Origin: Saposhnikovia divaricata
Lineage: Eukaryota; Streptophyta; Magnoliopsida; Apiales; Apiaceae
Direction: 5' to 3'
Assembly (NCBI GenBank): GCA_036435485.1
Contig: CM071598.1
Coordinates: 141,278,148 to 141,342,147, forward strand
Length of the DNA: 64,000 bases
Shown here piece by piece: positions 25,301 to 36,065 of this stretch. The translations under genes were made by a program, and so were the position numbers. The notes beneath the pieces were generated by a model. That model did no database searches and was not told where the DNA came from. It saw nothing but the letters and a program-made list of their open reading frames with translations. Numbering within the stretch: position 1 is the stretch's first letter; every line of letters starts with the position of its first letter.

Positions 25301-25873
25301 GGAACATTATTCGCTGTACAAATAACAAATGTTTCCGGGATTGTTATGAAATGATTAAATGTTTTACTTCATAATGGTTTAAAAACTTTATCTTGCTGAT
25401 CTATTATAGCTCACTCTTGCTATTGTTTATATAACAGCTATAACAGATGTCGCCGATACGTCGCACAACACCCCAGAAGAGGGTAAGGGCTGGACTATAT
25501 GATAGGGATTTGTCGCCCATTCCCGAGGTAGCTTATCTATATATGTACAGGGTATGAGTAGACGTATGTAAGTTAATTTAGAAGGTTAATGTAATATACT
25601 TTTGGTTGTTGATATGCTTCTTGTAGAAGTATTATTCAGCAACACTACTTAAATGGTATTCTGGGTTTGTAATAATAACTTTATCTTAATTGTTATTATT
25701 GATGGATAATGTTTTCTGAGCATATGACTGGCGTGTAATGTTCTAAGTGTGGGGTCAGTGGTGTGAGTATAAAATGTTACTAAAATATTCAGAGTGCCAA
25801 AGGTATAAAATAATTAAATGGAAATTGGACCGTGATGACCTAGATTCTTGATCCCGGATCTAGGGCTGTCACA
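22302..25873 (+). mobile_element. Solo LTR of a sister gypsy family nested in element B 5' LTR
   Basis: It starts TGTGATATTCCC, ends GGGCTGTCACA, and is flanked by perfect TTTTC copies (22297-22301, 25874-25878). Host LTR sequence resumes exactly at TAAGTACAAGG. Length is 3572 bp. The first 200 bp differ from element B's LTR, while the remainder (from ATGAATATTTCAATGG near 22518) is clearly related, so it is a sister family rather than a duplicated copy. The small open frames within (24902-25096, 25192-25374) correspond to LTR blocks shared with other copies and are not genes. Confidence 0.88.
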
Positions 25874-28060
25874 TTTTCTAAGTACAAGGAATTAGATAGA
25901 ATGAGAATAAACCCTAGAAGTAAACAAAGCAAAGGGATTACCACAGGAACTTGGATTGATAAACGAATCGTGATTAAACGAGTATGAAAATCCAAATAAC
26001 CAAGATTAATATCATAATAAGGATATATATACTAAAATCATTAACACATTATGTAGAAAATCAAAAACAAGATTTATGGTGCAAGCTACATGACATCATG
26101 CATGACATCATGAGTTAGGTAAACTTCACTAAACATTACCAAGGATTATCTAGCAAAATGACTTGATAATTATCCATATAAATGACACAAAATATCTACA
26201 AAACTCTAGAATTGTCAACCAACACAAAAGAAAGAAAATCAAACACAAAGAACACTTCCCTTGGAAGCTTTCGGCCAAGGCTCGTTTTCAAGAGTGAAAT
26301 CCAACTTTCAACCATTCAAAAATCCCAAGATTAATTAGGTGAGTTCTATAATTCCTAATTAAGAAACCCTATGAATTTTAGCTTCAAATTCCATTCCATT
26401 CATGAGTTATAAAATCATGAAGATGAGGATGAATAGTAACTTCAAGAACTAACTTTGATTTTCTTGGTTTCTTTGGATGATCTAAGCTATACTAAGGTGA
26501 TACAAGGACTATACAAGGTTTATTAAGGCTTGTACACACTCTAAGGAAGGTATACCACTTGAAACCCTAGCTTGAATCTTGAGTTTTAATGGAGTTTTGG
26601 ATAATATATGATGATGATGATGTTATAAGCATGTAAGCATGATTATGTAGTTGTTTTAGTAGGTTTAAAAGCCATGATTAAATGATGGTTAAGTGAAATG
26701 TTCTTAGGCTTGTTGAGATGTAGATCATGTGTATAAGTAGTTGGTGTGATCATGGTATGATCTTGGTGAATAGAAAATTTGGGAAAGCGTGTAAACATAG
26801 CCGTCGTAACGTCGAAATTTGGTTAACACGGGTAAATTTCTGATCTTGATGAGTATATGACATGTCCTCAAAGATCTCGAGTCATAGATCGTTTTGGCGC
26901 GAGAATCGAAGTATTCTGACTTACGGTTTAGGAGATATGGCCAAAATCGTAAAAGTGGTTCGAAAACGTAAGTTCGAGTTCGTAACTTCATTAAACTCCC
27001 TTAACATAAGTAATTCAGTTACAAATCTTGATAATTAAATAGTAGAGGTCATAAGGGAGGTGTGGAAGAAGACCGCATGTCAATAGGATAATTTTTCGAT
27101 TTTATAAAAATGTTTAAGTCCAGGGTACGCTAGTGGAATACCCCTTAAACGGATAAAGTATAATAAAATATAATCTTCTCGAGTAAATGGCCGACTTAAA
27201 ACCTTTACGACTCGAGTACCTACCAAGTGTACAGTACAATGACAAGCCTTGATAACAAGCCAAGTGTCATTGAGCTATGGTGTCAATAAGAGTTATGTTA
27301 GAGTGTGCCTCATAAGCTAAAACGTATAAGGAGATAACCGAGAATCCCTAAAGGTGTTAACCTGGAACTCGTGGTCATTATATTTAAATGACTTTGGTAT
27401 GGTTGTACAAGGATTAGGAATTAAGTGAGTAAAGTGGATAAGGTAATTGTTGTTGGTAATATTAGATTATAATGGGACATATTTCTAACGGTGATCCTTT
27501 TCGTTTTATAGAGACTCGAAACGAACCTCGGATCGCTTCTACTCGACTTAGAGACCAAGGCAAGATTTATTATATCTTTACTTTGATAATTGTAAGCTTC
27601 TTGGAAAAATGGTTTTGCTAGATATATATATGGTTCTGTGAGTATTATACTGCCTAGGTACATGTTTCCCTGATTCCTGCTATTACTTGATATGGACATG
27701 GATAGTGCAAGATACTTTACGGACAAAAAGGGTTATGTTATGTATATATATAAAGATTATTTTCTTCCAATTATTTTAAAGAATATTAAAAGTATTATAT
27801 ATGATTTTAAAAAGTCAAGGGTTTCTTCATTATACAAGGCTTCCTGGTCAAACTCTTTTAAAACTGATTCTTTGCTGAAATCTTAACTCTGAAGTTTATT
27901 CAGAATTTATAAAAAGGGTAAAGTGGAAATGGAATAATGGAATTGCAAAAGGGGTATCCGTCAGAATAAAATGGAATAACAACTTTTATAATGGGGATTT
28001 TAACATTTTGGGCTGAGGTTAATACAGTCCAGCATTCAACACTCTATTCTGGCCCATGTG

Positions 28061-28136
28061 TTGCCGAAGGAGGATTGTGGTGAACTTTCCTCAATCCCAT
28101 AAGTTGCCGAAGGAGGATTGTGGTGAACTTTCCTCA
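28061..28136. repeat. 33-bp tandem duplication in element B 5' LTR
   Basis: TTGCCGAAGGAGGATTGTGG and the following 13 bases occur at 28061-28093 and again at 28104-28136. The 3' LTR has a single copy (from about 56097), so the duplication arose after, or during, integration. Confidence 0.85.
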
Positions 28137-29074
28137 AGGGATGATGACCGGAGTGGATCATTCCTTCTACTAGTAGTAAACAGGGAACAGATACGAATAG
28201 GGCGACTGATCATCGTCCTGACGTATCTGGCTACAGGGAAGATCTCCGAAATTCTTAAAGAAATTGTTGGCAATCATATTATAATGACAACTTGAAAAGA
28301 AGGAAATGGCATGGAACAATGGAATGTGTTAAATGATTAGAAGAGAAACTGATATTATATTATTATAAATAAGTAAAGTTATTTCATAATGAATAACAAG
28401 CAAGTTTATGTTGGTGTATTACTATGCAAACAAGATTTAGCTACTTATAATAAAAATCTATTTAATTACCTTGTAACTTCATCTTTTATATTATATTGAA
28501 ATATTGTTCATTTTATGGATAACAAATGTTTCCGGGATTGTCATAAATTGATTATATGTTATACTTTTTAATGATTTAAAAATTTTGTCTTGCTGAGCTA
28601 TCATATCTCACTCTTGCTTATGTTTATATAACAGCTACATCAGATGCCGTCGATACGTCGCTTCACACCCCGAAAGTGGGTAAGGGGAGGGCTATATGAT
28701 AGAGAATTATTGCCCATTTCTGAGGTAGCTTATCTATATATATTTAGGGTATGAGCAAACGTTTGTAAGTTAATTAAGAATGTTGATGTAATATACTTTT
28801 GGTTGTTGATGTGCTTCTTGTAGAAGTATTATTCAGCAACGCTACTTAAATGTTATTCTGGGTTTATAATAATAACTTTATCTTAACTGTTATTACTGAT
28901 GGATGTTGTTCTCTGAGCATATGACTGGTGTGTAATGTTATAAATGTGGGGTCAATAGTGTGAGTATAAAATGTTATTAAAATATTCAGATTGCAAAGGG
29001 TATAACATGGTTAAATGCAAATTGGACCGTGATGACCCGAATTCCCAACCCCGGATCTATGGCTGTCATAGAAA

Positions 29075-29087
29075 TGGTATCAGAGCC
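29075..29087 (+). other. Element B primer binding site (iMet type)
   Basis: TGGTATCAGAGCC lies four bases downstream of the 5' LTR end and is complementary to the 3' end of initiator-Met tRNA. The 194 bp from here to the broken additional frame at 29282 hold a short (AT)n run and nothing recognisable. Confidence 0.92.
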
Positions 29088-29281
29088 CAAAGTCATATTG
29101 CTCAGGAACAAAAGTGTTCATAATGTAAAGATATATATATATATATATACATATGATTTAAAGTGTGAACTCATATCGAGTTCAAGGTTGGTCTATCGGA
29201 TATATTACTAGCCCTAAGTAGAGATTAAGATTTTATAGATTATTACTAATAAAAGTTTATGTTTTATTATAGGAGGAGGAG

Positions 29282-29307
29282 ATTGGTGAGGCGAGTCACG
29301 ATCGAGG
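29282..29307 (+). pseudogene. Element B additional frame, first 26 bp (start codon lost)
   Basis: It corresponds to the first codons of the additional frame in element C (MGEPSQDPQWLGMS there). Here the start codon reads ATT instead of ATG, followed by GEASHDR. The copia element then interrupts the frame; it continues at 37157. The last five bases are the left target-duplication copy. Confidence 0.75.
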
Positions 29308-30413
29308 TGTTGGGACAATCAGATCTTGGCACTGCGATTTTTGATACAATACATTAACGAGTACGAATAGAAAAATCACCTTGTTAACGGTTGATTCCAC
29401 GCTCTTCTATTGTATTCCCAAATTCTCTTGAGCGAAGTGTGGCCTCCGTCTTCTCAAGTTAACCTCTCTTCTTGCTCTTGGGTGGCTACAAAATTTTTCC
29501 GACCAACCCTCGCAAGAAGAGAATAGGAATATATATAGGGCTACAATAGGGATCATGGACAATTAGGTTGGACCTTCTAATTACATCTTGAGCCTAACCC
29601 AATGTAATTAAATATTAATTCAATCCACTAAAGAATTAATATTTGCACTACCTTTCCTAATACCGTAATTTAATTAATTAATTCGGTTCCAATATTATTT
29701 GCTTATTAAATTCCCCATGTTTAAAATATCGCATGTCCATTAATTAAATAAATTACTGATAATTCATTTAATTAATATCTTTTATCCTTGATCATCCACT
29801 CAACCTTTATTTAATTATGCCGGAATAAATACACCTGCAGGGTTTCACATAATTAAATCTTTTTGAGGTTTCAAGGGGACATCATTAACCCGAATATTAT
29901 CAGGACATGGATTCCTTCAATAAATAATATTCACCATATATATTATTTCATCACCCAAAATATAATGAAATAAATCAAAAGAATTATTTCATATATAAAT
30001 CAAAGCATGTAAATAATATACACGTGTCAATTACTATATCTGGATTAAGAACCTAAGCATTAATAATAACATAGAATCTTAGTTCACCTTCTTAATCAGT
30101 ATAAGGGAACAATTCTAAATTTGATCCACTTCAATATACACAAAGTATACTAGTATTATTTATTAGTCAATATAAACTAATCTAAATAATACTACAGCCA
30201 TTCCAGTGGATTGTCTAACACCACCTGTGTTGTGAACCATATTATATTATATAAACCGTATTTAATAATCTAATATTCTGTATCCCATTTGATACTAGAT
30301 TATTCACAATATATAATATTTAGATAACATGTAAACATTTAAATGATTCTCAATAAAATAGGCCAGAAATAAATGTATATACTTCAAATAAATATTTTCA
30401 GTATACACCAACA
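29308..30413 (-). repeat. Copia 3' LTR
   Basis: 1106 bp. On the plus strand it begins TGTTGGGACAATCAG and ends GTATACACCAACA. It is paired with 36066-37151 and carries about 19 bp (ACCTTCTAATTACATCTTG region) absent from the partner. Confidence 0.93.
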
Positions 30414-30424
30414 ATCTCCCACTT
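30414..30424 (-). other. Copia polypurine tract
   Basis: On the minus strand AAGTGGGAGAT directly abuts the 3' LTR start TGTTGG. It is the expected plus-strand primer position. Confidence 0.85.
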
Positions 30425-30486
30425 ATACTCAAAATATTCTATGAGTATATCAGTGTTTATTTAATCCACTATTACACAAAAAAAAA

Positions 30487-33400
30487 CTATGTGTCCATCC
30501 ATCTAACTCCTATCGCTTCCACATGCCTGTCAAAAACTTTGGCTGGCAAACTCTTTGTGAAAGGATCTGCTCGGTTGTCTTCTGATGATATGTGAGCCAC
30601 AACTATATCTCCTCGCTTTACGATTCCTCGTATGAGATGATACTTACGTTCAATATGTTTAGCTGCTTTGTGATCTCGCGGTTCCTTCGAATTTTCCACA
30701 GTACCAGTGTTATCACAATACACTGTCAAGCTCCTAGGCAAATTAGGTACCACATCCAAGTCCAAAAGGAAGTTCCTGAACCATACAGCCTCCTTTGCAG
30801 CCTCAGAGGCCGCCACGTACTCGGCTTCCATGGTAGAGTCTGCAATGCATTTCTGCTTTACACTCCCCCATATAACGGCTCCACCTCCCAAAGTAAAAAC
30901 ATATCCCAAGGTCGATTTCCTCTTATCCCTATCTGATTGGAAATCTGAATCAGTATATCCCGAAGGAAATAGATCTAAGGCCTTGTAAATTAACATATAC
31001 TCCTTAGTCCATCTCAGGTACTTGAGTATAGTTTTTACTGCACTCCAATGTTCCTGACCAGGGTTCGACTGATATCTACTAACCATGCCTATAGCAAAGC
31101 AGATGTCAGGCCTCGTACATAACATAGCATACATTAAGCTTCCACATGCCGAAGCATAAGGAACCGCTTTCATGCTCTCTATATCCTTAGGTGTCCAAGG
31201 ACACTGCTCCTTGGATAGAGCCACTCCATGCTTGAAAGGTAAAAAACCTTTCTTAGAGTTCTGCATGTTAAAACGCGCTAATACTTCATCAATGTAGGGC
31301 TCTTGAGATAAAGCCAACATCCTTTTCTTGCGATCCCTTATTACTTTGATCCCAAAGATGTATGCCGCTTCACCTAAGTCCTTCATTTCAAATTTTTTGA
31401 ACAACCATGCCTTTACTGATGACAACATCTTAACATTGTTTCCAATGAGTAAAATGTCATCTACATACAGTACTAGAAAAACCACTGCATTACCCTCACT
31501 TCTCTTATACACACGTGATTCGCTTGGACTTTGATCAAATCCATATGACTGGACTGCCTGATCAAAACGAATATTCCAGTCCCTAGAAGCTTGTTTTAGT
31601 CCATAAATAGACCTCTTAAGCTTACAAACAAGATGCTCTTGGCCTTCCTTAATGAATCCTTTTGGTTGTTGCATATAGATGGTTTCCTCAAGACTTCCAT
31701 TAAGGAAAGCTGTCTTGACATCCATTTGCCAAATCTCATAATCGAGATGAGCTGCTATAGATAAAAGAATCCGGATCGACTTAAGCATAACAACCGGGGA
31801 AAAGGTTTCGTCATAATCGATCCCTTCTTTCTGAGTATACCCTTTCGCAACAAGTCGTGTTTTCCAGGCTTTCACCTTTTTATCAGATCCTCTTTTCTTC
31901 TTGTAGATCCACATACATCCAATGGGTTTTACACCTTTGGGTGGTTCCACGAGCTCCCAAACTTGATTAGAATACATAGATTCCATCTCAGATTCCATTG
32001 CCTTTTTCCAAAGATCTGCATCTTTATCTAGAATTGCTTCTTCGTATGTCCTGGGATCCTCATCATGTTCACCAGAGACCAAGTCCGAGGACTCTCCCAA
32101 AAACATGAATCTATCAGGTTGTTGAACAACCCTCCCACTACGACGAAGCACCGGTGTGGTATTAGTGACAGGTTGTGCATTTTCTTGTGGTTGATCTACT
32201 TGTACTATTGGCACTTGGGGATTATCTGTCCCTCCCACTAGTTCCTCTAAAACGATACTACTCATGGGTTTGTGGTTCATTATATAGTCTTCTAAGAATC
32301 TAGCATTGGTGCTAACAATGATATCTCGATCCCTAGGACTATAAAATGAATAACCTTTCGTTCCCATGGGATAGCCTACAAACAGCCTTACTTCTGTACG
32401 AGATTCTAACTTGGTCGCGTTCTTGTTCAGCACATGTGCTGGACAACCCCAAATCCAAATATGTCTTAGACTTGGTTTGCTACCAGTCCACAATTCTATT
32501 GGAGTCTTGGGAACCGACTTAGAAGGTACCAAGTTCAGAAGATAAGCCGCTGTTTCTATAGCATATCCCCAGAACGACTTGGGTAAATCTGAATAACTCA
32601 TCATCGATCTAACACTCTCTAAAAGAGTCTGATTCCTTCTCTCTGCTACACCATTCTGCTGAGGTGTGCCAGGTGCAGACAACTGGGATGCAATCCCATT
32701 TTCTGATAAATATTCCCTAAATTCTCCAAGCAAGTATTCGCCACCACGATCTGATCGTAGTAACTTGATACATTTTCCAAGATGTCGCTTTTCCGCACTT
32801 GCTTTGTACTCTTTGAATTTTTCAAAGCACTCAGACTTACGGCGCAACAAATAAATGTACCCATATCTAGAATAATCGTCAATGAAAGTGACAAAATACT
32901 CATAACCTCCTCTTGCTTGGATACTCATAGGTCCACATAAATCAGTATGAACCAATTCTAACACTTCTTTAGCTCTATTCCCCTTTGCTTTAAAAGGCCT
33001 ATTAGTCATCTTACCTTCCAAGCAGGATTCACAAACTGGAAATGGCTCCACTGCCAACGAGCCTAATGGCCCATCTACTACCAGTCTTTGAATCCTCCTC
33101 AAGTTAATATGACCTAATCTTAAGTGCCAAAGATATGTTTGGTTCAATTCAGAAGGTTTCTTTCTTTTATTTGAGCTAGAAAGAATGTTATTAGTTTCCT
33201 TATGTTGCAGCATTGGTTGGATAGGATTAACAATATATAAATGGTCTTGCAATGTACCAGAACATATAACTCGTTTATTCATCATAATAGAAACATTACG
33301 ATCCAAACAAACATTATAACCATCCATGGCAAGTTTAGAAATCGAAATTAAATTCCTTCTAAACGAAGGTACATAAAGACAATTGTTCAAAACCAAAATC

Positions 33401-34428
33401 CTATCATCGTCAAAAGATAATGTAATTATTCCAACTGCAACTACTGCTACTTTCGTAGCATCTCCCATGAACACATATATCTCGCCATCTCTAAGCATTC
33501 TGGATTGCTGGAACCCCTGCATAGAGTTACAAACATGGTCAGTGGCTCCTGTATCTACACACCAAGTGCTCGTAGATATAGCCGCTATATATGTTTCTGT
33601 AACTAGAGAAAGAGACATACCAGTATTGTTTGTCTTATTAGGAAGAGGACAATCCTGTTTCCAGGGACCTGACTGCTTGCACCTGAAGCACTTGCCCTTA
33701 GGCTTTTTCACAGCACCTTGAACTCCCACTGCATTAGCAACCTTTCCAGCTTTCTGTGTCTGAACCTTTTTCTTCTTCTTGCCTTTCGGCTTAGAGGAAG
33801 AAGCTTTCTCAGCCACATTCACTTGAACATTCTGCTTAAAGAGTCCTTCTGCTGCCTGAAGTTCTGTCAGAAGTTCCGCGAGACTATACATCCTTTTGTT
33901 CATGGTGTAATTCAAGCGGAACTGCTCAAAACTTTTGGGCAAGCTCATAAGGATGATATCGATCTGGGTTTTCCCATCAATATCAGCACTAAGGATCTCC
34001 ATCTCATTCAGATGAGACATCATCCTGAGAACATGATCCCTTACAGGTGTTCCTTCAGCCATCTGAGTGTTCATTAAACCCTTCATTGCTACTTGCCTAG
34101 CAGCCCTATTCTGTTCTCCAAAAAGTTCCTTGAGATTAAAGAGCATATCTGAAGCAGTGGGCATAGCCTGATGCTGATGCTGCAAAACACCCGACATTGC
34201 TGCCAGAATGTAACATCGCGAAATCTCATCAGCCTTAACCCACCGCTTATAATACTCCTTCTCACTTTCAGGAGCATCTTCAGCAGGCTGATCTGGCTTG
34301 GGTTCATAAGTACAAAATTTGTACTCCTCAGCAGTCAACACTATGTCCAAATTACGTTTCCATTCAATATAGTTCGGTCCAGTAAGTTTGTTATCCTTAA
34401 GTATGGTGAATAGTGGATTAAAGCCCAT
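30487..34428 (-). CDS. Copia gag-pol polyprotein, intact frame, 1313 aa
   Basis: This single frame encodes the polyprotein that packages, cleaves, copies and integrates the element. Order: gag core (about residues 1-235, beginning MGFNPLFTILKDNKLTGPNY), Lys-rich stretch, zinc knuckle 247-260, aspartic protease (D-T-G-A at 292-295), integrase with an HLRLGH...CESC zinc site and catalytic D, D and E motifs (HTDLCGP, LRSDRGGEY, NGVAERRN), reverse transcriptase (QMDVKTAFLNG, YVDD), and RNase H (YTDSDFQSD, STMEAEY, DNTGT). The order integrase before reverse transcriptase defines copia. The knuckle reads CFRCKQSGPWKQDC: the invariant His is Pro (CCC for CAC), which should impair zinc and RNA binding. 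Otherwise no stop or frameshift is seen. The start is the first ATG of the frame at a typical gag N-terminus. Expression would come from the LTR at 36066-37151. Confidence 0.95.
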   Translation of the reverse strand: MGFNPLFTILKDNKLTGPNYIEWKRNLDIVLTAEEYKFCTYEPKPDQPAEDAPESEKEYYKRWVKADEISRCYILAAMSGVLQHQHQAMPTASDMLFNLKELFGEQNRAARQVAMKGLMNTQMAEGTPVRDHVLRMMSHLNEMEILSADIDGKTQIDIILMSLPKSFEQFRLNYTMNKRMYSLAELLTELQAAEGLFKQNVQVNVAEKASSSKPKGKKKKKVQTQKAGKVANAVGVQGAVKKPKGKCFRCKQSGPWKQDCPLPNKTNNTGMSLSLVTETYIAAISTSTWCVDTGATDHVCNSMQGFQQSRMLRDGEIYVFMGDATKVAVVAVGIITLSFDDDRILVLNNCLYVPSFRRNLISISKLAMDGYNVCLDRNVSIMMNKRVICSGTLQDHLYIVNPIQPMLQHKETNNILSSSNKRKKPSELNQTYLWHLRLGHINLRRIQRLVVDGPLGSLAVEPFPVCESCLEGKMTNRPFKAKGNRAKEVLELVHTDLCGPMSIQARGGYEYFVTFIDDYSRYGYIYLLRRKSECFEKFKEYKASAEKRHLGKCIKLLRSDRGGEYLLGEFREYLSENGIASQLSAPGTPQQNGVAERRNQTLLESVRSMMSYSDLPKSFWGYAIETAAYLLNLVPSKSVPKTPIELWTGSKPSLRHIWIWGCPAHVLNKNATKLESRTEVRLFVGYPMGTKGYSFYSPRDRDIIVSTNARFLEDYIMNHKPMSSIVLEELVGGTDNPQVPIVQVDQPQENAQPVTNTTPVLRRSGRVVQQPDRFMFLGESSDLVSGEHDEDPRTYEEAILDKDADLWKKAMESEMESMYSNQVWELVEPPKGVKPIGCMWIYKKKRGSDKKVKAWKTRLVAKGYTQKEGIDYDETFSPVVMLKSIRILLSIAAHLDYEIWQMDVKTAFLNGSLEETIYMQQPKGFIKEGQEHLVCKLKRSIYGLKQASRDWNIRFDQAVQSYGFDQSPSESRVYKRSEGNAVVFLVLYVDDILLIGNNVKMLSSVKAWLFKKFEMKDLGEAAYIFGIKVIRDRKKRMLALSQEPYIDEVLARFNMQNSKKGFLPFKHGVALSKEQCPWTPKDIESMKAVPYASACGSLMYAMLCTRPDICFAIGMVSRYQSNPGQEHWSAVKTILKYLRWTKEYMLIYKALDLFPSGYTDSDFQSDRDKRKSTLGYVFTLGGGAVIWGSVKQKCIADSTMEAEYVAASEAAKEAVWFRNFLLDLDVVPNLPRSLTVYCDNTGTVENSKEPRDHKAAKHIERKYHLIRGIVKRGDIVVAHISSEDNRADPFTKSLPAKVFDRHVEAIGVRWMDT

Positions 34429-36049
34429 AATGATCTAATCCTGAGAATCATACATGTAACACATAATCAGATAGTTGCATAAATCTTAAATCCTATTGGT
34501 TTCCTCTAACAATTAATTAAAATTAATGCACTAATATTTAAACACCATAAGTATCTGGTACGCCACGATGGGTGACATATATACCACTTAAATTCGTTTA
34601 AATATTACTTCGGTCCTATTACTAAATAATACGCCACGTTAGGGTGGACTATATATTATTTTTCATAGCTAAGTGTATACCATTATTAAATCTTAAATTA
34701 ATAAAAAGACCGGATACCACAATTAAATATTTCAAATCAATAATCGATAATAGGATAATTCCCAGATCGGGGGGAGCATTGTCAAGAGGCATCACTTAAG
34801 ACCCCTTTCTAGACAGAATCATCCTTTCTCTCTATATCGAAAATCTATATTCAATCATTGACATCCTTCTAATTAATCGAATTCTATGAAACTTGGTACG
34901 CCACGTTGGGTGGCATATATACCTTTCAATATTCGTAATTAATTTAAGAAGTTTATCCTAGTAATATCCATAACACTATCTGACACCATAAATCATACGC
35001 CACGTTAGGGTGGACTATATACAATTTATATTCGTCTTAGTGTTAAATTACATACAAACAATAATGGAGACCGTGGGATTTAATTCCTAATTAATTCCCT
35101 CACCCACTTATTATTTTTATTTAAAATTGAGGAATTTTATCTAGCATGCATCGCCTTATGTTATTTAATCGCAGTCCACATGTATCAAAATACACAAAAC
35201 ACATAACATAACAGCATGCTATACATGATTAAAGCATAATAAATAAATACTATGTCCATGTCGTCCTAATTATGTTAAACATGCAATTTAAAAATAATTA
35301 CACACATAATTAACAACACACATAATTAATTATTTAAATCAATAATAAAAAATTAGTGGAAAAAAATTAAAATAAAATTTTCCACTATTATGGCCCCTTG
35401 AAAAAAAATTTCCAGCTTTTTATTCTGCTGAAAAAAAATTTCTGCCATCCTACTCCAGTAACGCATCCTCTGCCTGCGTTACCCACTCTGTTTAGCCTGT
35501 TGCGCATTCGGCTCCTGCGTGACCGCCTTATTCTCCTGGAAACGCTGTTGCGCATCCCTGTGATGCGTTACAGCCTCTGTCCAGGTTTTTCCACGCGCCG
35601 CGGCTTCTCCTTATGCCTGTTTCTTCTTTTCTGAATCAATTTTACAACAGCCACTGTTCTGTAGTAATAATACGATCCAACAGCTACGCAGCGGACAAAT
35701 TTTTTTGTCTCCGTTTCGATTTCCGATCGCACGTAATTGTTACAAAATATCCGGATCTTAATAAAATCCAACAAACAATTACAAAAAAATAGATCTAATA
35801 CAAAACTAATTTTGTAAATCTATTCTAACACGATCAACCCTCGTGTTTTACAACCACGATAAACCACGTGGAAACCAAACAAAATAACCACGATTAAACC
35901 ACGTGGGATCCAAACACATAATTAAAATATACATGGCCATAATAGTGGATAACAACCTGCAAAACAGAATATACAAGCCTACTACTATATACATGCATAT
36001 ATAATTACGACATGGACATCGTATCAAAAATCGCAGAACCATTGAACCA
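34429..36049 (-). other. Copia untranslated leader with repeated ACGTGGC and G-box motifs
   Basis: 1.6 kb between primer site and gag, AT-rich, with no convincing frame. A motif TACGCCACGTTRGGGTGG-ATATATA occurs four times (34559, 34630, 34897, 34996). On the coding strand three copies contain ACGTGGC, the core of ABA-response elements. Nearer the primer site are two perfect CCACGTGG G-boxes (35864-35871 and 35899-35906) inside a 35-bp tandem repeat. Around 35460-35580 the string TGCGTTAC or TGTTGCGCAT recurs. Whether any of these is bound by plant bZIP or bHLH factors is inference. Confidence 0.7.
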
Positions 36050-36063
36050 GGCTCTTGATACCA
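36050..36063 (-). other. Copia primer binding site (iMet type)
   Basis: On the minus strand TGGTATCAAGAGCC lies two bases after the 5' LTR end, a common iMet-type primer site of plant copia elements. Confidence 0.9.
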
Positions 36064-36065
36064 AT

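Larger units (their letters stand above)
21989..29070 (+). repeat. Element B 5' LTR, split by a nested solo LTR
   Basis: It is formed by 21989-22301 and 25874-29070, about 3505 bp after subtraction. It matches 53600-57062 throughout with scattered substitutions and indels. The terminal CA is TA here (29069-29070). A 33-bp segment is duplicated at 28061-28136 but single in the 3' LTR. The palindrome that is CTACCGGTAG in other LTRs is CTACTAGTAG in both LTRs of this element. Confidence 0.9.

Noticed and set aside
30592..30936. Plus-strand frames antisense to the copia polyprotein (several, to 34413)
   Set aside because: They are shadows of the intact minus-strand gag-pol frame.
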